Positions 8,014 through 16,752 of a stretch of 35,819 nucleotides of DNA are shown piece after piece. Below the pieces are notes generated by a model that was not told the origin of the DNA, did not search any database, and was given only the letters and a program-made list of their open reading frames with translations. The stretch is from Comamonadaceae bacterium (GTDB lineage: Bacteria > Pseudomonadota > Gammaproteobacteria > Burkholderiales > Burkholderiaceae_C): assembly GCA_947447615.1 (NCBI GenBank), contig CANFJQ010000014.1, forward strand, positions 1 through 35,819. Direction: 5' to 3'. Position numbers and translations under genes: made by a program. Numbering within the stretch: the first letter of the stretch is position 1; each line of letters begins with the position of its first letter.

Positions 8014-8745
8014 TCAGGCCTTTTGTTCCGCGGGCGGCAGATAGGACTCGAGCACCAAACATAGCACCACGGATACCCCAATGGCTACCAAAATATTGAG
8101 CTTGAGCGGGAGTGCGTACGCCATGATGGCCACCACCGCGCCCATAGCGGCGGACAAGACGCGCATGCGGCTGGTGGCCAGGGAACACAAAATACCGGTC
8201 AGCGCCAGCACCCCGGCAAAGCCCAAGCCCCAGCTCGGCGGAATGTAATTGGCCAACACCACGCCCAACACGCTGCATCCCGTCCAACTCAGCCAATTGA
8301 TCGTCGCATTGCCCGCCAAATAGGCCATTTGCTCGGCGCGCGCAGCGTCGGTGGCGCCAGGCACGGGGTAGCGCTTGGTGAACAAAACATAGGTCAGGTC
8401 GGCGACAAAATAGGCGATGAACAAGCGCTGGCGGCGCGGCAAATGCATGACATAGCTGCGCATGTGGGCGCTAAACACCACAAAGCGCAAGTTCACGCAA
8501 AACGCGGTTGCCAAAATCACCCATAAAGGCGCACCGGCGCCTAGCAGCGGAATAGCGGCCAACTGCGAGCTTCCGGCAAATACCAATATCGCCATGGCCA
8601 GCACTTCGGGTGTCTGCATACCCGAGGTGGCCATGGCCACACCGGTCATCAAACCCCAGGCGGCAATGCCCGGTGCCACTGTCAGCATTTCCATAAAGCC
8701 TTGGCGGTACGCTGGGTTGCGGCGCTGTTGGCCGGAAAAAAACAT
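8014..8745 (-). CDS. azlC: AzlC family branched-chain amino acid permease
   Basis: A 243-residue polytopic membrane protein with the AzlC landmarks FAGSSQLAAIPLL and FCVNLRFVVFSAHMRSY, and several further hydrophobic helices. AzlC is the large subunit of the AzlCD exporter of Leu, Ile and Val. The likely start is the ATG at 8745, whose first base is the last base of the fmt TGA stop (TGATG), indicating translational re-initiation; the TTG one codon upstream is less likely. Its placement after def-fmt is a gene-order feature rather than an obvious functional link. Confidence 0.85.
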   Translation of the reverse strand: MFFSGQQRRNPAYRQGFMEMLTVAPGIAAWGLMTGVAMATSGMQTPEVLAMAILVFAGSSQLAAIPLLGAGAPLWVILATAFCVNLRFVVFSAHMRSYVMHLPRRQRLFIAYFVADLTYVLFTKRYPVPGATDAARAEQMAYLAGNATINWLSWTGCSVLGVVLANYIPPSWGLGFAGVLALTGILCSLATSRMRVLSAAMGAVVAIMAYALPLKLNILVAIGVSVVLCLVLESYLPPAEQKA

Positions 8746-9896
8746 CAAGCCGCGTCCTGCTGTGCAGGGCTGTCAAAGCTTTGGCCGGGTGCCAGTGCAT
8801 GGCCTTGCAAATAGTCTGCCACTGGCAGTCGTTTGCCGCCGGGCCGCTGTAAATGCGTGATGCGCAGACAGCTGCCCGCACCGGCAGCCACCAGCAAACC
8901 GTGCGCATCGCTGGCCAGAATCAATCCAGGGCGCGCCTGTCCGCTTGCGCCGCTGGCCATCAAGTCTGCGTGCTGGCGCGGGACAAAGGACGCTATGGGA
9001 CCGATGGCGCTGGGGGCAGGGTTCGATGCAGCAAGATCCCTTGCAGCTTGCGTTGTCCTTGGCACGCGTCCGCTAGCCAAGCTTTCTTGCGCAAGCGCTG
9101 CGCCTTCGCTGTGCGCCAGGGCCTGCGCCCCCCAGATTTTCAGGGTTTCGCCCGCCAGGCGCGTGCTGGCGCCGGGAAAGGGATCAAAGGCGCGGACTTT
9201 GCGGGCTATGTGTTCTGCGGGTAGCTGCCAGTCAATCGCCGCTTCGGCTTTCTCGATTTTGTGGGCATAGCAAACACCTTGCTCGCTTTGCACACGGGGC
9301 TTCAAGGCGGCCCGATGGTCTAGCGCTTGCACCATCAAGCGCGCGCCCATTTCGGCCAATGCATCGTGCAGCGTGGCGGTGCTGTCGGTGTCCCGGATCG
9401 GCATGCGCGCTTGCAAAAGCATCGCTCCGGTGTCCAGACCGGCATCCATTTGCATGATGGTGACGCCGGTTTCGGTATCCCCGGCTTCGATGGCGCGGTG
9501 GATGGGCGCCGCGCCGCGCCAGCGTGGCAGCAAGGAAGCATGGATATTGAAACAGCCCCAATGGCCGGGTCCGGCCATGGTGTCCAACACCCATTGGGGC
9601 AAGATGAGTCCGTAAGCCACGACCACCATGGCCTGGGCACCGGCCTGGGCGATCAGTGTTTGCGCGGCCTGCGCCTCGTTAGCAAATTTTCCGTCCAATC
9701 GCAAACTGGCCGGTTGCGCTGCCGTTAATTGGTGCTCCAGCGCAAACTGCTTGACCGCCGAGGGCTGTAGCTTCATGCCCCGCCCAGCGGGACGGTCCGG
9801 CTGGGTCAGCACCAGGGCGATGTCATGTCCCGCCGCATGCAGATGCGCGAGTGCGACCCGGGCAAATTCCGGGGTGCCCGCAAATACCAGCCTCAA
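8745..9896 (-). CDS. fmt: Methionyl-tRNA formyltransferase, with C-terminal insertion
   Basis: Fmt formylates initiator Met-tRNA using 10-formyl-THF. The catalytic domain is clear: VFAGTPEFA at the start, [17 protein letters not shown] (116-132) with Asn117 and His119, and the downstream LDTG with Asp155. The C-terminal tRNA-binding domain follows ([20 protein letters not shown]). At 383 residues it is about 60 longer than usual Fmt. The extra residues, about 264-322, lie between KIWGAQAL and [16 protein letters not shown], are Ala/Ser-rich and resemble no Fmt part I know. The start is a TTG overlapping the def stop (TTGA), so translation is probably coupled to def. Confidence 0.93.
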   Translation of the reverse strand: MRLVFAGTPEFARVALAHLHAAGHDIALVLTQPDRPAGRGMKLQPSAVKQFALEHQLTAAQPASLRLDGKFANEAQAAQTLIAQAGAQAMVVVAYGLILPQWVLDTMAGPGHWGCFNIHASLLPRWRGAAPIHRAIEAGDTETGVTIMQMDAGLDTGAMLLQARMPIRDTDSTATLHDALAEMGARLMVQALDHRAALKPRVQSEQGVCYAHKIEKAEAAIDWQLPAEHIARKVRAFDPFPGASTRLAGETLKIWGAQALAHSEGAALAQESLASGRVPRTTQAARDLAASNPAPSAIGPIASFVPRQHADLMASGASGQARPGLILASDAHGLLVAAGAGSCLRITHLQRPGGKRLPVADYLQGHALAPGQSFDSPAQQDAA

Positions 9897-10402
9897 CGCG
9901 CGTCCTCGCGCCGGGCTTTGAGCATTTTGGTTTTGATGCGGTTGCGCTTGAGCGGCGAGAGGTATTCCACAAATACCTTGCCCATCAAATGGTCCATTTC
10001 ATGTTGGACACAGACGGCCAGCAATTCTTCGGCCTCGATAACCCGGCTCTTGCCATGCTCGTCCAAAGCGCGGACGTGTACCGCATCAAATCGCTCTACC
10101 CCATCGTAAATACCGGGTACCGAGAGGCAGCCTTCTTCGTTGAGGTGTTTGCCGGGGCTGGTCCAGACCAGTTCCGGGTTGATTAGCACCAGGGGCTGAT
10201 CACGCTCTTTGGAGACATCGACCACGATCATGCGCTCGTGTACATCCACCTGGGTGGCCGCTAGACCGATGCCGCTGGCCTCGTACATGGTCTCCAGCAT
10301 GTCCTTGGCCAATTGGCGGATGCGCCCATCCACCGCCGCCACCGGCTTGGCCACGGTATGCAAACGCGGGTCGGGATAACAAAGAATCGGGAGTATGGCC
10401 AT
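9893..10402 (-). CDS. def: Peptide deformylase
   Basis: This 169-residue enzyme removes the formyl group from new N-termini. All three motifs are intact: GIGLAATQ (44-51), EGCLSVP (90-96, Cys92 a metal ligand) and QHEMDHL (133-139, His134 and His138 as ligands, Glu135 catalytic). It is the first gene of the def-fmt-azlC-azlD unit and overlaps fmt by 4 bp. It is divergent from the exported protein gene at 10555, with an AT-rich 152 bp region between them that must hold both promoters. Confidence 0.97.
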   Translation of the reverse strand: MAILPILCYPDPRLHTVAKPVAAVDGRIRQLAKDMLETMYEASGIGLAATQVDVHERMIVVDVSKERDQPLVLINPELVWTSPGKHLNEEGCLSVPGIYDGVERFDAVHVRALDEHGKSRVIEAEELLAVCVQHEMDHLMGKVFVEYLSPLKRNRIKTKMLKARREDAR

Positions 10403-10478
10403 GGAAACTTGAACAGCGAAACCCTGTATTTTCGCTTTTTTGCCCGCTTAGCCGCCGATTTGTGGAATTTTTTGTTTC

Positions 10479-10507
10479 TTGTCTAGAAATTTGCGTAAAA
10501 ATAGATT
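10479..10507 (+). promoter_or_regulatory. Possible sigma70 promoter of the exported-protein/dprA unit
   Basis: TTGTCT (10479-10484) and TAGATT (10502-10507) are separated by 17 bp in an AT-rich stretch, 47 bp before the ATG at 10555. Each box matches consensus at about four of six bases, so this is only a moderate candidate; other AT-rich hexamers nearby could serve. Confidence 0.35.
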
Positions 10508-10554
10508 AATAATTACCAAATTAATAAAATTTAATGCATTGGCCGAGGAATGCG

Positions 10555-11487
10555 ATGAAATATAAATTGTGGGTCGCGCCGATTTTGCGCTGGCTACCAT
10601 TAGCGCTGCTGTGGTCTGCGCAGCATGCCGCATTTGGTCAAACCATGGCGCGGTACGCCGCCGAGCCCGAGCCGCCCACTGTACGCCTACGCCCCCAGAT
10701 GCGCAGCGAGCCCTTGGCTGCCATGGCTTTGACGGCCTTGCAACGGCAGTCCATCGAGCCGTTTTTGAGCGCGCCCCAGGTATTTGACCCAGACCAATTC
10801 AATGCCCTGCCGCGCATCGTCGGCGCTGTCGGGCAAAGAAGCCTATTTAGCAAAAGCGATGTGGTGTATGCGCGCACAGTTCCTGGCAATGTTTTTGTGC
10901 TGGGGCCTGGCGTGCCCCGCGAATGGAATATTTACCGCAACCCCAAAGCGCTGAAAGACCCGTCCACGGGCGAATTGCTGGGCATGGAAGCCGAATATCT
11001 GGGGCGGGCGCGCTTGCTGAGCAGCGAAGGCGTAGCGCAAAGCCAGAAAGACGGCAAAACCCTGGAAACCATTGTGCCCGCCAGTTTTGAAATCGTCCAT
11101 GCGGTATCTGAAATCCGCGCTGGGGACCGGCTGTTCCAAAGCAATGAAAGCGCCTGGCGCGAACTCACCCCGCGGGCCCCTCAAAGCGAACTGGGAGCCA
11201 CCATTATTTCCATTTACGGCAGCGGGGTTGCCAACGCCTCCAAAAACCAAATCGTAGTGCTCAACCAAGGCCGCCAACAAGGGCTAGAGCCGGGGCACTT
11301 AATGGCCATTCGCAAAACGCCCAGCTTGACCACGGATACAACCGACCCCGCTCGTCCGGCCCTGCGCCCTTCGGTCGGCACCTCAGGACAGGCCTTGGTA
11401 TTTTTGACTTTCGACAAACTGGCCTATGCATTGATTAGCGACATCAGCGACCCGGTGCAAGTGGGCGACCGTTTGACCAGCCCTTAA
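10555..11487 (+). CDS. Exported protein related to LysM-family proteins, LysM domain absent
   Basis: From ATG 10555 (GAGG 6 bases upstream) the protein has 310 residues with a signal peptide ending near AAFG. The body resembles the C-terminal region of the LysM peptidoglycan-binding protein that commonly sits between def and dprA in Burkholderiales: PTVRLRPQMRSEPL, IEPFLSAPQVFD, WNIYRNPKALKDPSTGELLG, FEIVHAVSEIRAGDRL, SIYGSGVANASKNQIVVLN and a final VQVGDRL. Those relatives begin with a LysM repeat (YxVxxGDTLW...); here the signal peptide runs almost straight into the C-terminal region and no LysM motif is visible. An earlier ATG at 10534 lacks a ribosome-binding site. It is probably periplasmic and co-transcribed with dprA. 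Confidence 0.7.
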   Translation: MKYKLWVAPILRWLPLALLWSAQHAAFGQTMARYAAEPEPPTVRLRPQMRSEPLAAMALTALQRQSIEPFLSAPQVFDPDQFNALPRIVGAVGQRSLFSKSDVVYARTVPGNVFVLGPGVPREWNIYRNPKALKDPSTGELLGMEAEYLGRARLLSSEGVAQSQKDGKTLETIVPASFEIVHAVSEIRAGDRLFQSNESAWRELTPRAPQSELGATIISIYGSGVANASKNQIVVLNQGRQQGLEPGHLMAIRKTPSLTTDTTDPARPALRPSVGTSGQALVFLTFDKLAYALISDISDPVQVGDRLTSP

Positions 11488-11497
11488 GTCGCAAACG

Positions 11498-12688
11498 ATG
11501 CAGCCCTCTAACCCGCACTCCATGGACGCCACCGAGCTGGGCGCATGGTTAAGGCTGCAATTGACGCCAGGCATCGGTAGCGTGCACGGCTGCCGCTTGC
11601 TCAAGGCCTTCGGATTGCCCACCGCCGTATTTCGTCAAAACCTGAGCGCATTACGCTCTGTCGTTTCTGAGCGTCTGGCGCAGGCCGTGTTGGAAGTGCC
11701 GCCCGACTTGGAGTCCAGCCTGCGTACCCTGATGCAATGGCTGGACGCGGGTGACGGGCAGCACCGCTTGGTGACCCTGGGTGACCCGTCTTACCCCACC
11801 AGCTTGCTGGACATCGATGATCCGCCATTGATGTTGTATGCGCAGGGCACCGATGCGGCCTGGCAAGCCCTGGAGCAGGCGCCTTGCGTGGCCATTGTTG
11901 GCAGCCGCAACCCCACGCCCCAAGGCGCGGACAACGCCAAGGCATTTGCGCGCAGCCTGGCACAGGCGGGTCTGTCTATTGTGTCGGGCATGGCGCTGGG
12001 GGTGGACGCAGCGGCGCATCGTGGTGCCTTGGAAATTCAGGAAATAGGCTTGCCCACCATCGCGGTAGTGGGCACCGGCCTGGACCGGGTGTATCCGGCG
12101 CAACACAGCAAGCTCGCCCAAGCAATTGCAGCGCGGGGCCTGGTGATCAGCGAATACCCGCTGGGCAGCGCACCGCTGGCCGCCCATTTCCCGCGCCGCA
12201 ACCGCTTGATTTCGGGTCTGGCGCGGGCCACCTTGGTGGTGGAGGCGGCTTTGCAATCGGGCTCACTTATCACCGCACAGCAAGCCCTGGAGCAGGGCAA
12301 AGACGTATTCGCAATTCCCGGCTCCATCCACAGCACGCAAGCGCGGGGCTGCCATGCGCTAATCAAACAAGGCGCGCAATTAGTCGATTGTGCGCAGGAT
12401 ATTTTGGACGCCCCCGGTTTCCAAACTATTCAAAAAAGTCCGGCAAGCCCTGCAAGCGCTGGCGAGTTCGGCCTAGACGCGCAAGTCCAAGGCACGGACG
12501 CGGATGCCGCCCTGCTAAACGCCTTGGGTTTTGACCCGAGCAGCCTAGAAGTGCTGCAAAGCCGCACTGGCTGGGATACCGCGCGCCTGCAAGCCCACTT
12601 GATGGAGTTGGAATTACGTGGCCAGGTGGGTCGATTACCCGGCGGCCTATTCCAGCGCAGTCAAGGCAATCCATCTATTTTGATTTAA
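11498..12688 (+). CDS. dprA: DNA processing protein DprA (Smf)
   Basis: DprA protects incoming single-stranded DNA and loads RecA during natural transformation. The 396-residue protein has an N-terminal helical region (LRLQLTPGIGSVHGCRLLKAFG), the Rossmann-like domain with VGSRNPTPQG (134-143), SGMALGVDAAAH (163-174), GTGLDRVYP (192-200) and FPRRNRLISGL. A C-terminal winged-helix domain (about 330-390) ends in MELELRGQVGRLPGG. The start at 11498 lies 10 bp after the previous stop; ATG 11522 is an alternative. The family is near-universal, so competence itself cannot be inferred from this gene alone. Confidence 0.95.
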   Translation: MQPSNPHSMDATELGAWLRLQLTPGIGSVHGCRLLKAFGLPTAVFRQNLSALRSVVSERLAQAVLEVPPDLESSLRTLMQWLDAGDGQHRLVTLGDPSYPTSLLDIDDPPLMLYAQGTDAAWQALEQAPCVAIVGSRNPTPQGADNAKAFARSLAQAGLSIVSGMALGVDAAAHRGALEIQEIGLPTIAVVGTGLDRVYPAQHSKLAQAIAARGLVISEYPLGSAPLAAHFPRRNRLISGLARATLVVEAALQSGSLITAQQALEQGKDVFAIPGSIHSTQARGCHALIKQGAQLVDCAQDILDAPGFQTIQKSPASPASAGEFGLDAQVQGTDADAALLNALGFDPSSLEVLQSRTGWDTARLQAHLMELELRGQVGRLPGGLFQRSQGNPSILI

Positions 12689-12691
12689 CTA

Positions 12692-12720
12692 TTGATTTTC
12701 ATATTTTTTATAAATATAAT
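12692..12720 (+). promoter_or_regulatory. Sigma70 promoter of the HTH-receiver gene
   Basis: TTGATT (12692-12697) and a perfect TATAAT (12715-12720) are 17 bp apart, just after the dprA stop and 40 bp before the regulator ATG. The whole 70 bp gap is far more AT-rich than the surrounding genes. This suggests the regulator is transcribed independently of dprA. Confidence 0.65.
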
Positions 12721-12759
12721 ATTGAATAAAGTTTCTTTTTATCATCAAAAATTCACACC

Positions 12760-13353
12760 ATGAACGATACACCGGACGTCCTGACCAGCCAACAAGCGGC
12801 GCGCCTGCTGGGCTTATCCACCACAACGGTACAGAAAATGGTGGCCAATGGCGAGTTGGAGGCTTGGGTTACCTCGGGTGGACATCGCAGAATTTTCCGT
12901 AGCGCGGTAGAAAAAATGATGCCCAACCGCGTGGGCATGAGCGATACCTCGACCCGCCGGGCACTGCGGGTTTTGTTGGCCGAGGATGACCCATTGCAGG
13001 TGGCCTATTTCGAATCTTTGGTTCGGCGCAGCGCGCATCCAGTAGCCTTGAGTATCGCGGCAGACGGCTCGCAAGCCTTGATTCAAATTGAACGCCAACG
13101 GCCCGATGTGGTAATTACCGATTTAATGATGGAGCCATTTGATGGCTACCACCTGATTCGCGCCTTGGCCAGCGAGTCGGCCTACCAGTCGCTGGCGGTA
13201 TTGGTGGTTACTGCCAAAACACCTGCCGAAGCGCGTGAGGACGGCCAGTTGCCCGAGTGGGTAACGCTGTACCAAAAGCCGGTGCCACCCGAGCGCCTAT
13301 TGGGCTATATGGACGCACTCAGCGGGCGGGTAGCGCGCAATAAGCACGGCTGA
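12760..13353 (+). CDS. HTH (excisionase/MerR-type) plus receiver-domain regulator
   Basis: The 197-residue protein fuses an N-terminal DNA-binding domain (about 6-55: LTSQQAARLLGLSTTTVQKM ending SGGHRRIFRSAVEKM) to a CheY-like receiver (about 69-190). In the receiver, the acidic pair is Asp76/Asp77, the predicted phospho-acceptor is Asp121 (VVITDLMMEPFDG), Thr151 follows in VVTAK, and the invariant lysine is Lys173 (YQKP). All residues needed for phosphorylation are present. The order HTH then receiver is the reverse of ordinary response regulators. No histidine kinase is in the window, so it is an orphan. It has its own promoter. The target genes are unknown. Confidence 0.85.
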   Translation: MNDTPDVLTSQQAARLLGLSTTTVQKMVANGELEAWVTSGGHRRIFRSAVEKMMPNRVGMSDTSTRRALRVLLAEDDPLQVAYFESLVRRSAHPVALSIAADGSQALIQIERQRPDVVITDLMMEPFDGYHLIRALASESAYQSLAVLVVTAKTPAEAREDGQLPEWVTLYQKPVPPERLLGYMDALSGRVARNKHG

Positions 13354-13380
13354 TTGCCAGCCGGGTCAGGGGATGCGGGC

Positions 13381-14334
13381 TTAGACGGTAGCGCCCGCGT
13401 TCGGATCGTTAGGGTCTATATCCTTCTTAACCTGACCTTTAATCAAGTCTTCGCGGGTAATACCCAGCCACATGGCAATGGCTGCGGCCACAAACACCGA
13501 GGAATAAATACCAAACAAAATACCGATGGTCAACGCCAGCGCAAAATAATGCAAGGTAGCGCCGCCAAATAAGAGCATGGACAAAACCATCAATTGCGTG
13601 CAGCCATGGGTAATGATGGTGCGGCTGATGGTGGAGGTAATCGCGTTATCAATAATTTCCACGGTATTCATCTTGCGGTACCGCCGAAAATTTTCGCGGA
13701 TACGGTCAAATATAACTACCGATTCATTCACCGAGTAACCCAGCACAGCCAGCACCGCCGCCAAGACCGGTAATGAAAATTCCCACTGGAAAAATGCGAA
13801 AAATCCCAGGATAATAATCACATCATGCAAGTTTGCAATGATGGCAGCAACAGCAAACTTCCATTCAAAGCGCACTGCTAGATACAGCATGATGCCCACC
13901 ACCACAAAGGCCAGCGCCTTCAAGCCATCGGTGGCTAATTCATCGCCCACCTGCGGGCCGACAAACTCGGTGCGACGCAAATTAGCCGAGGGGTCAGCCG
14001 CCTTGAGCGCAGCCAATACTTTTTCACTTTGCTGGCCTGGCGTGCCGCCTTTTTGAGCAGGCATGCGAATCAGCACGTCTTGCGCAGTGCCGAAGTTTTG
14101 TACCTGCACATCTTTAATGCCCAGATCATCGACGGTGCTGCGGATAGCCGCCAAATCAGCGCTTTGGGAATATCCCACTTCCATCAGCGTGCCGCCGGTA
14201 AATTCCACCGACAAATGCAGCCCGCGTGAAAACAGGAAAAACACAGCGGCTAAGAAAGTAATCAGCGATATGCCATTGAGCACCAAGGCATGGCGCATAA
14301 AAGGAATGTCGCGGCGAATTTTGAAAAATTCCAT
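13381..14334 (-). CDS. secF: Protein translocase subunit SecF
   Basis: SecF (317 residues) works with SecD and YajC to drive late steps of Sec-dependent export using the proton gradient. It has an N-terminal helix, the periplasmic P1 segment with VEFTGGTLMEVGY, and five further helices including GYSVNESVVIFDRIRENFR, the conserved RND-type segment. The start ATG lies 2 bp past the secD stop. It is the last gene of yajC-secD-secF and converges with the HTH-receiver gene across only 27 bp, with no clear terminator between. Confidence 0.96.
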   Translation of the reverse strand: MEFFKIRRDIPFMRHALVLNGISLITFLAAVFFLFSRGLHLSVEFTGGTLMEVGYSQSADLAAIRSTVDDLGIKDVQVQNFGTAQDVLIRMPAQKGGTPGQQSEKVLAALKAADPSANLRRTEFVGPQVGDELATDGLKALAFVVVGIMLYLAVRFEWKFAVAAIIANLHDVIIILGFFAFFQWEFSLPVLAAVLAVLGYSVNESVVIFDRIRENFRRYRKMNTVEIIDNAITSTISRTIITHGCTQLMVLSMLLFGGATLHYFALALTIGILFGIYSSVFVAAAIAMWLGITREDLIKGQVKKDIDPNDPNAGATV

Positions 14335-14336
14335 AT

Positions 14337-16232
14337 CTATTTCTCCCCATCCACGGTAAGCGCGGTGCTGGTGCTGCCATCGGGACGCCAGACGGTGCCG
14401 ATGGAGACAGATTTAAGTTTCTTCTGCCGACCGTACCAAAGATTGACCACGCCACGCGAGAAGAACACGCCGGAGAACATGCTGGTCAAAATGCCCAGGC
14501 AATGCACCACCGCAAAGCCGCGCACCGGGCCGGAGCCGAAGGCCAGCAAGGCCAGGCCAGCGATCAAGGTAGTCACATTGGAGTCCAAAATCGTGGCCCA
14601 GGCACGGTCGTAACCGGCATGGATGGCCGCTTGTGGCGCCGCGCCGTTGCGCAATTCCTCGCGCACACGCTCATTGATCAGCACATTAGCGTCAATCGCC
14701 ATGCCCAGCACCAGTGCCATCGCCGCCATACCCGGCAAAGTGAGCGTGGCTTGCAACATGGACAGCACGGCCACCAGCAGCAATAAATTGACCGCTAATG
14801 CCACACTGGAAATCACACCAAAGAGCAGGTAATACAGACACATAAACACCGCGACCGCCGCAAAGCCCCATGTGACGCTGTTAAAGCCTTTAGCAATGTT
14901 CTCGGCGCCCAGCGAAGGCCCGATGGTTCGCTCTTCAATAATTTCCATGGGCGCGGCCAGCGATCCGGCGCGCAGTAGCAAGGCGGTATCCGCCGCTTCC
15001 ACCGTAGTCATACGGCCGGAAATTTGCACCCGACCGCCACCGATTTCGGAGCGGATCACCGGCGCGGTCACGACCTCGCCCTTGCCTTTTTCAAACAGCA
15101 AAATCGCCATGCGCTTACCCACGCTCTCGCGCGTCACGTCGCGGAAGATGCGGGCGCCTTTGGCATCCAAGGTCAGGTGTACCGCCGCCTCTTGCGTCTG
15201 GCTGTCAAAGCCGGGCTGGGCGTCGGTCAGGTTTTCGCCGGTCAGGATGACTTGCTTTTTCACAATCACCGGCGCGCCATTGCGCTCTAAAAAGCGTTCT
15301 GCGCCCAAAGGCACGGGGCCGGTGCCAGTTTCCGCAGCGCGCGCTTCGGCGCCGTCTTCGACCATGCGGATTTCTAGCGTGGCGGTACGGCCCAAAATGT
15401 CTTTGGCCTTGGCCGTGTCCTGCACGCCTGGCAGTTGCACCACGATGCGGTCCAGGCCCTGTTGCTGAATCACCGGCTCGGCTACGCCCAACTCGTTAAT
15501 CCGGTTGTGCAGGGTGGTGATGTTTTGCTTGAGTGCTTGTTCCTGCACTTTGCGTGCAGCCACGGCTTGGATGCTGGCGACCAGCTTGGTCTCGCCGGCA
15601 TCCACGCTTTCTGCGACCACCAGGTCGGGGAATTGGTCTTGGATCAAGCGTTTGGCGGATTCCACCATGGCGGCATCGCGAAAGCGGATCTCCACGGTTT
15701 GCGCGTTGCGGCTGATGCCGCCGTGGCGTATGCTTTTCTCGCGCATGGCGCTGCGCAATTCGCCGGCCAGGGATTCGGCTTTTTTGCTCAAAGCCGCTTG
15801 CATATCGACTTGCAACATAAAGTGCACGCCGCCGCGCAAATCCAGGCCTAGGTACATGGGCGAAGCATGCAGTCCACTGAGCCAAGCCGGTGAGCGCGAT
15901 AAGAGGTTGAGCGCCACCACATAGGAGGGATTGGCCGCGTCCGGGTTCAGCGCCTGCGACATCACGTCTTTGGCCTTGAGCTGCACATCGGTGCTGGCAA
16001 AGCGTGCCTTGATCGAGTTACCGTCCAGCGTCACCACTTCGGGGTTGATGCCCGCCGCCTTGAGGGCCTCTTGCACCTGCGTCACGGTGCCAAGGTCCAG
16101 CTTGAGCGAGGCTTTGGCCACCGAGACCTGCACCGCCGGTGATTCGCCAAACATATTGGGCAGCGCGTACAAGCCGCCGATCAGCAGGGCGACCAAAAGG
16201 ATCGCGTATTTCCACAGGGAATAACGGTTCAT
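14337..16232 (-). CDS. secD: Protein translocase subunit SecD
   Basis: SecD (631 residues) has a first membrane helix (residues 8-26), the signature LGLDLRGGVHFMLQVD (128-143), a large periplasmic domain, and a C-terminal set of helices containing GMAIDANVLINERVREELR, the conserved proton-relay segment. It pairs with SecF as a secondary motor that pulls proteins out of the SecYEG channel. Length and order are normal for Betaproteobacteria. The gene begins 38 bp after yajC stops and ends 2 bp before secF. Confidence 0.97.
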   Translation of the reverse strand: MNRYSLWKYAILLVALLIGGLYALPNMFGESPAVQVSVAKASLKLDLGTVTQVQEALKAAGINPEVVTLDGNSIKARFASTDVQLKAKDVMSQALNPDAANPSYVVALNLLSRSPAWLSGLHASPMYLGLDLRGGVHFMLQVDMQAALSKKAESLAGELRSAMREKSIRHGGISRNAQTVEIRFRDAAMVESAKRLIQDQFPDLVVAESVDAGETKLVASIQAVAARKVQEQALKQNITTLHNRINELGVAEPVIQQQGLDRIVVQLPGVQDTAKAKDILGRTATLEIRMVEDGAEARAAETGTGPVPLGAERFLERNGAPVIVKKQVILTGENLTDAQPGFDSQTQEAAVHLTLDAKGARIFRDVTRESVGKRMAILLFEKGKGEVVTAPVIRSEIGGGRVQISGRMTTVEAADTALLLRAGSLAAPMEIIEERTIGPSLGAENIAKGFNSVTWGFAAVAVFMCLYYLLFGVISSVALAVNLLLLVAVLSMLQATLTLPGMAAMALVLGMAIDANVLINERVREELRNGAAPQAAIHAGYDRAWATILDSNVTTLIAGLALLAFGSGPVRGFAVVHCLGILTSMFSGVFFSRGVVNLWYGRQKKLKSVSIGTVWRPDGSTSTALTVDGEK

Positions 16233-16270
16233 AAGAACAAAGGCCGCCTAAGCTGCGCTAAAAAAGAGAA

Positions 16271-16597
16271 TTACTTGATGGAGCCTTTGGGCAGCACTTG
16301 GATAACGGCGCTGCGCTGGACCTGGATGTCCACGCCAGGCGAGACTTCCAGCCCGATAAAGGTATCGCCCATTTTGCTGACTTTGCCCAAGAGGCCGCCG
16401 CCGGTAATCACTTCATCGCCTTTGGCCAGGGCGGCGATCATGGCTGCGTGCTCTTTTTGCTTTTTCATCTGCGGGCGGATCATGACGAAATACAGCACCA
16501 CAAACATCAGCGCCAAAGGCAGCATGCTCATGAGGGTCGATTGCATGTCGCCGCCCGCAGCAGGCGCGGTTTGGGCAAAGGCCGAAGAAATAAACAT
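16271..16597 (-). CDS. yajC: Preprotein translocase subunit YajC
   Basis: This 108-residue membrane protein has one helix (about 24-42, MLPLALMFVVLYFVMIRPQM) followed by a charged KKQKEH stretch and the cytoplasmic GDEVITGGGLLGKV and GVDIQVQRSAV segments typical of YajC. It is an auxiliary of SecDF. A GGGAG ribosome-binding site precedes the ATG at 16597. In many relatives queA and tgt lie just upstream; here an MFS transporter does instead. Confidence 0.95.
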   Translation of the reverse strand: MFISSAFAQTAPAAGGDMQSTLMSMLPLALMFVVLYFVMIRPQMKKQKEHAAMIAALAKGDEVITGGGLLGKVSKMGDTFIGLEVSPGVDIQVQRSAVIQVLPKGSIK

Positions 16598-16752
16598 TGG
16601 ATAACTCCCGGAAAATGGCTTGAAATCGGGTGCCGGACAAGGCGGCAGCCGGGGGTGACAGGCGCCCCGGTGGGGGCAAAGATCAACCGCGCATTGTACG
16701 GGGCCGTCTGAAAGCCACCAGGCGCAAATGGGCCGGGGCAGGAAAGCGCAAA

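Noticed and set aside
7568-8296. 242-codon - strand frame overlapping azlC and azlD
   Set aside because: Both azl genes have family motifs in other frames; this frame shows none and only rides on them.
10403-10554. Promoter for def on the - strand
   Set aside because: The region is AT-rich and must hold one, but no pair of hexamers with good spacing stood out, so I did not place it.
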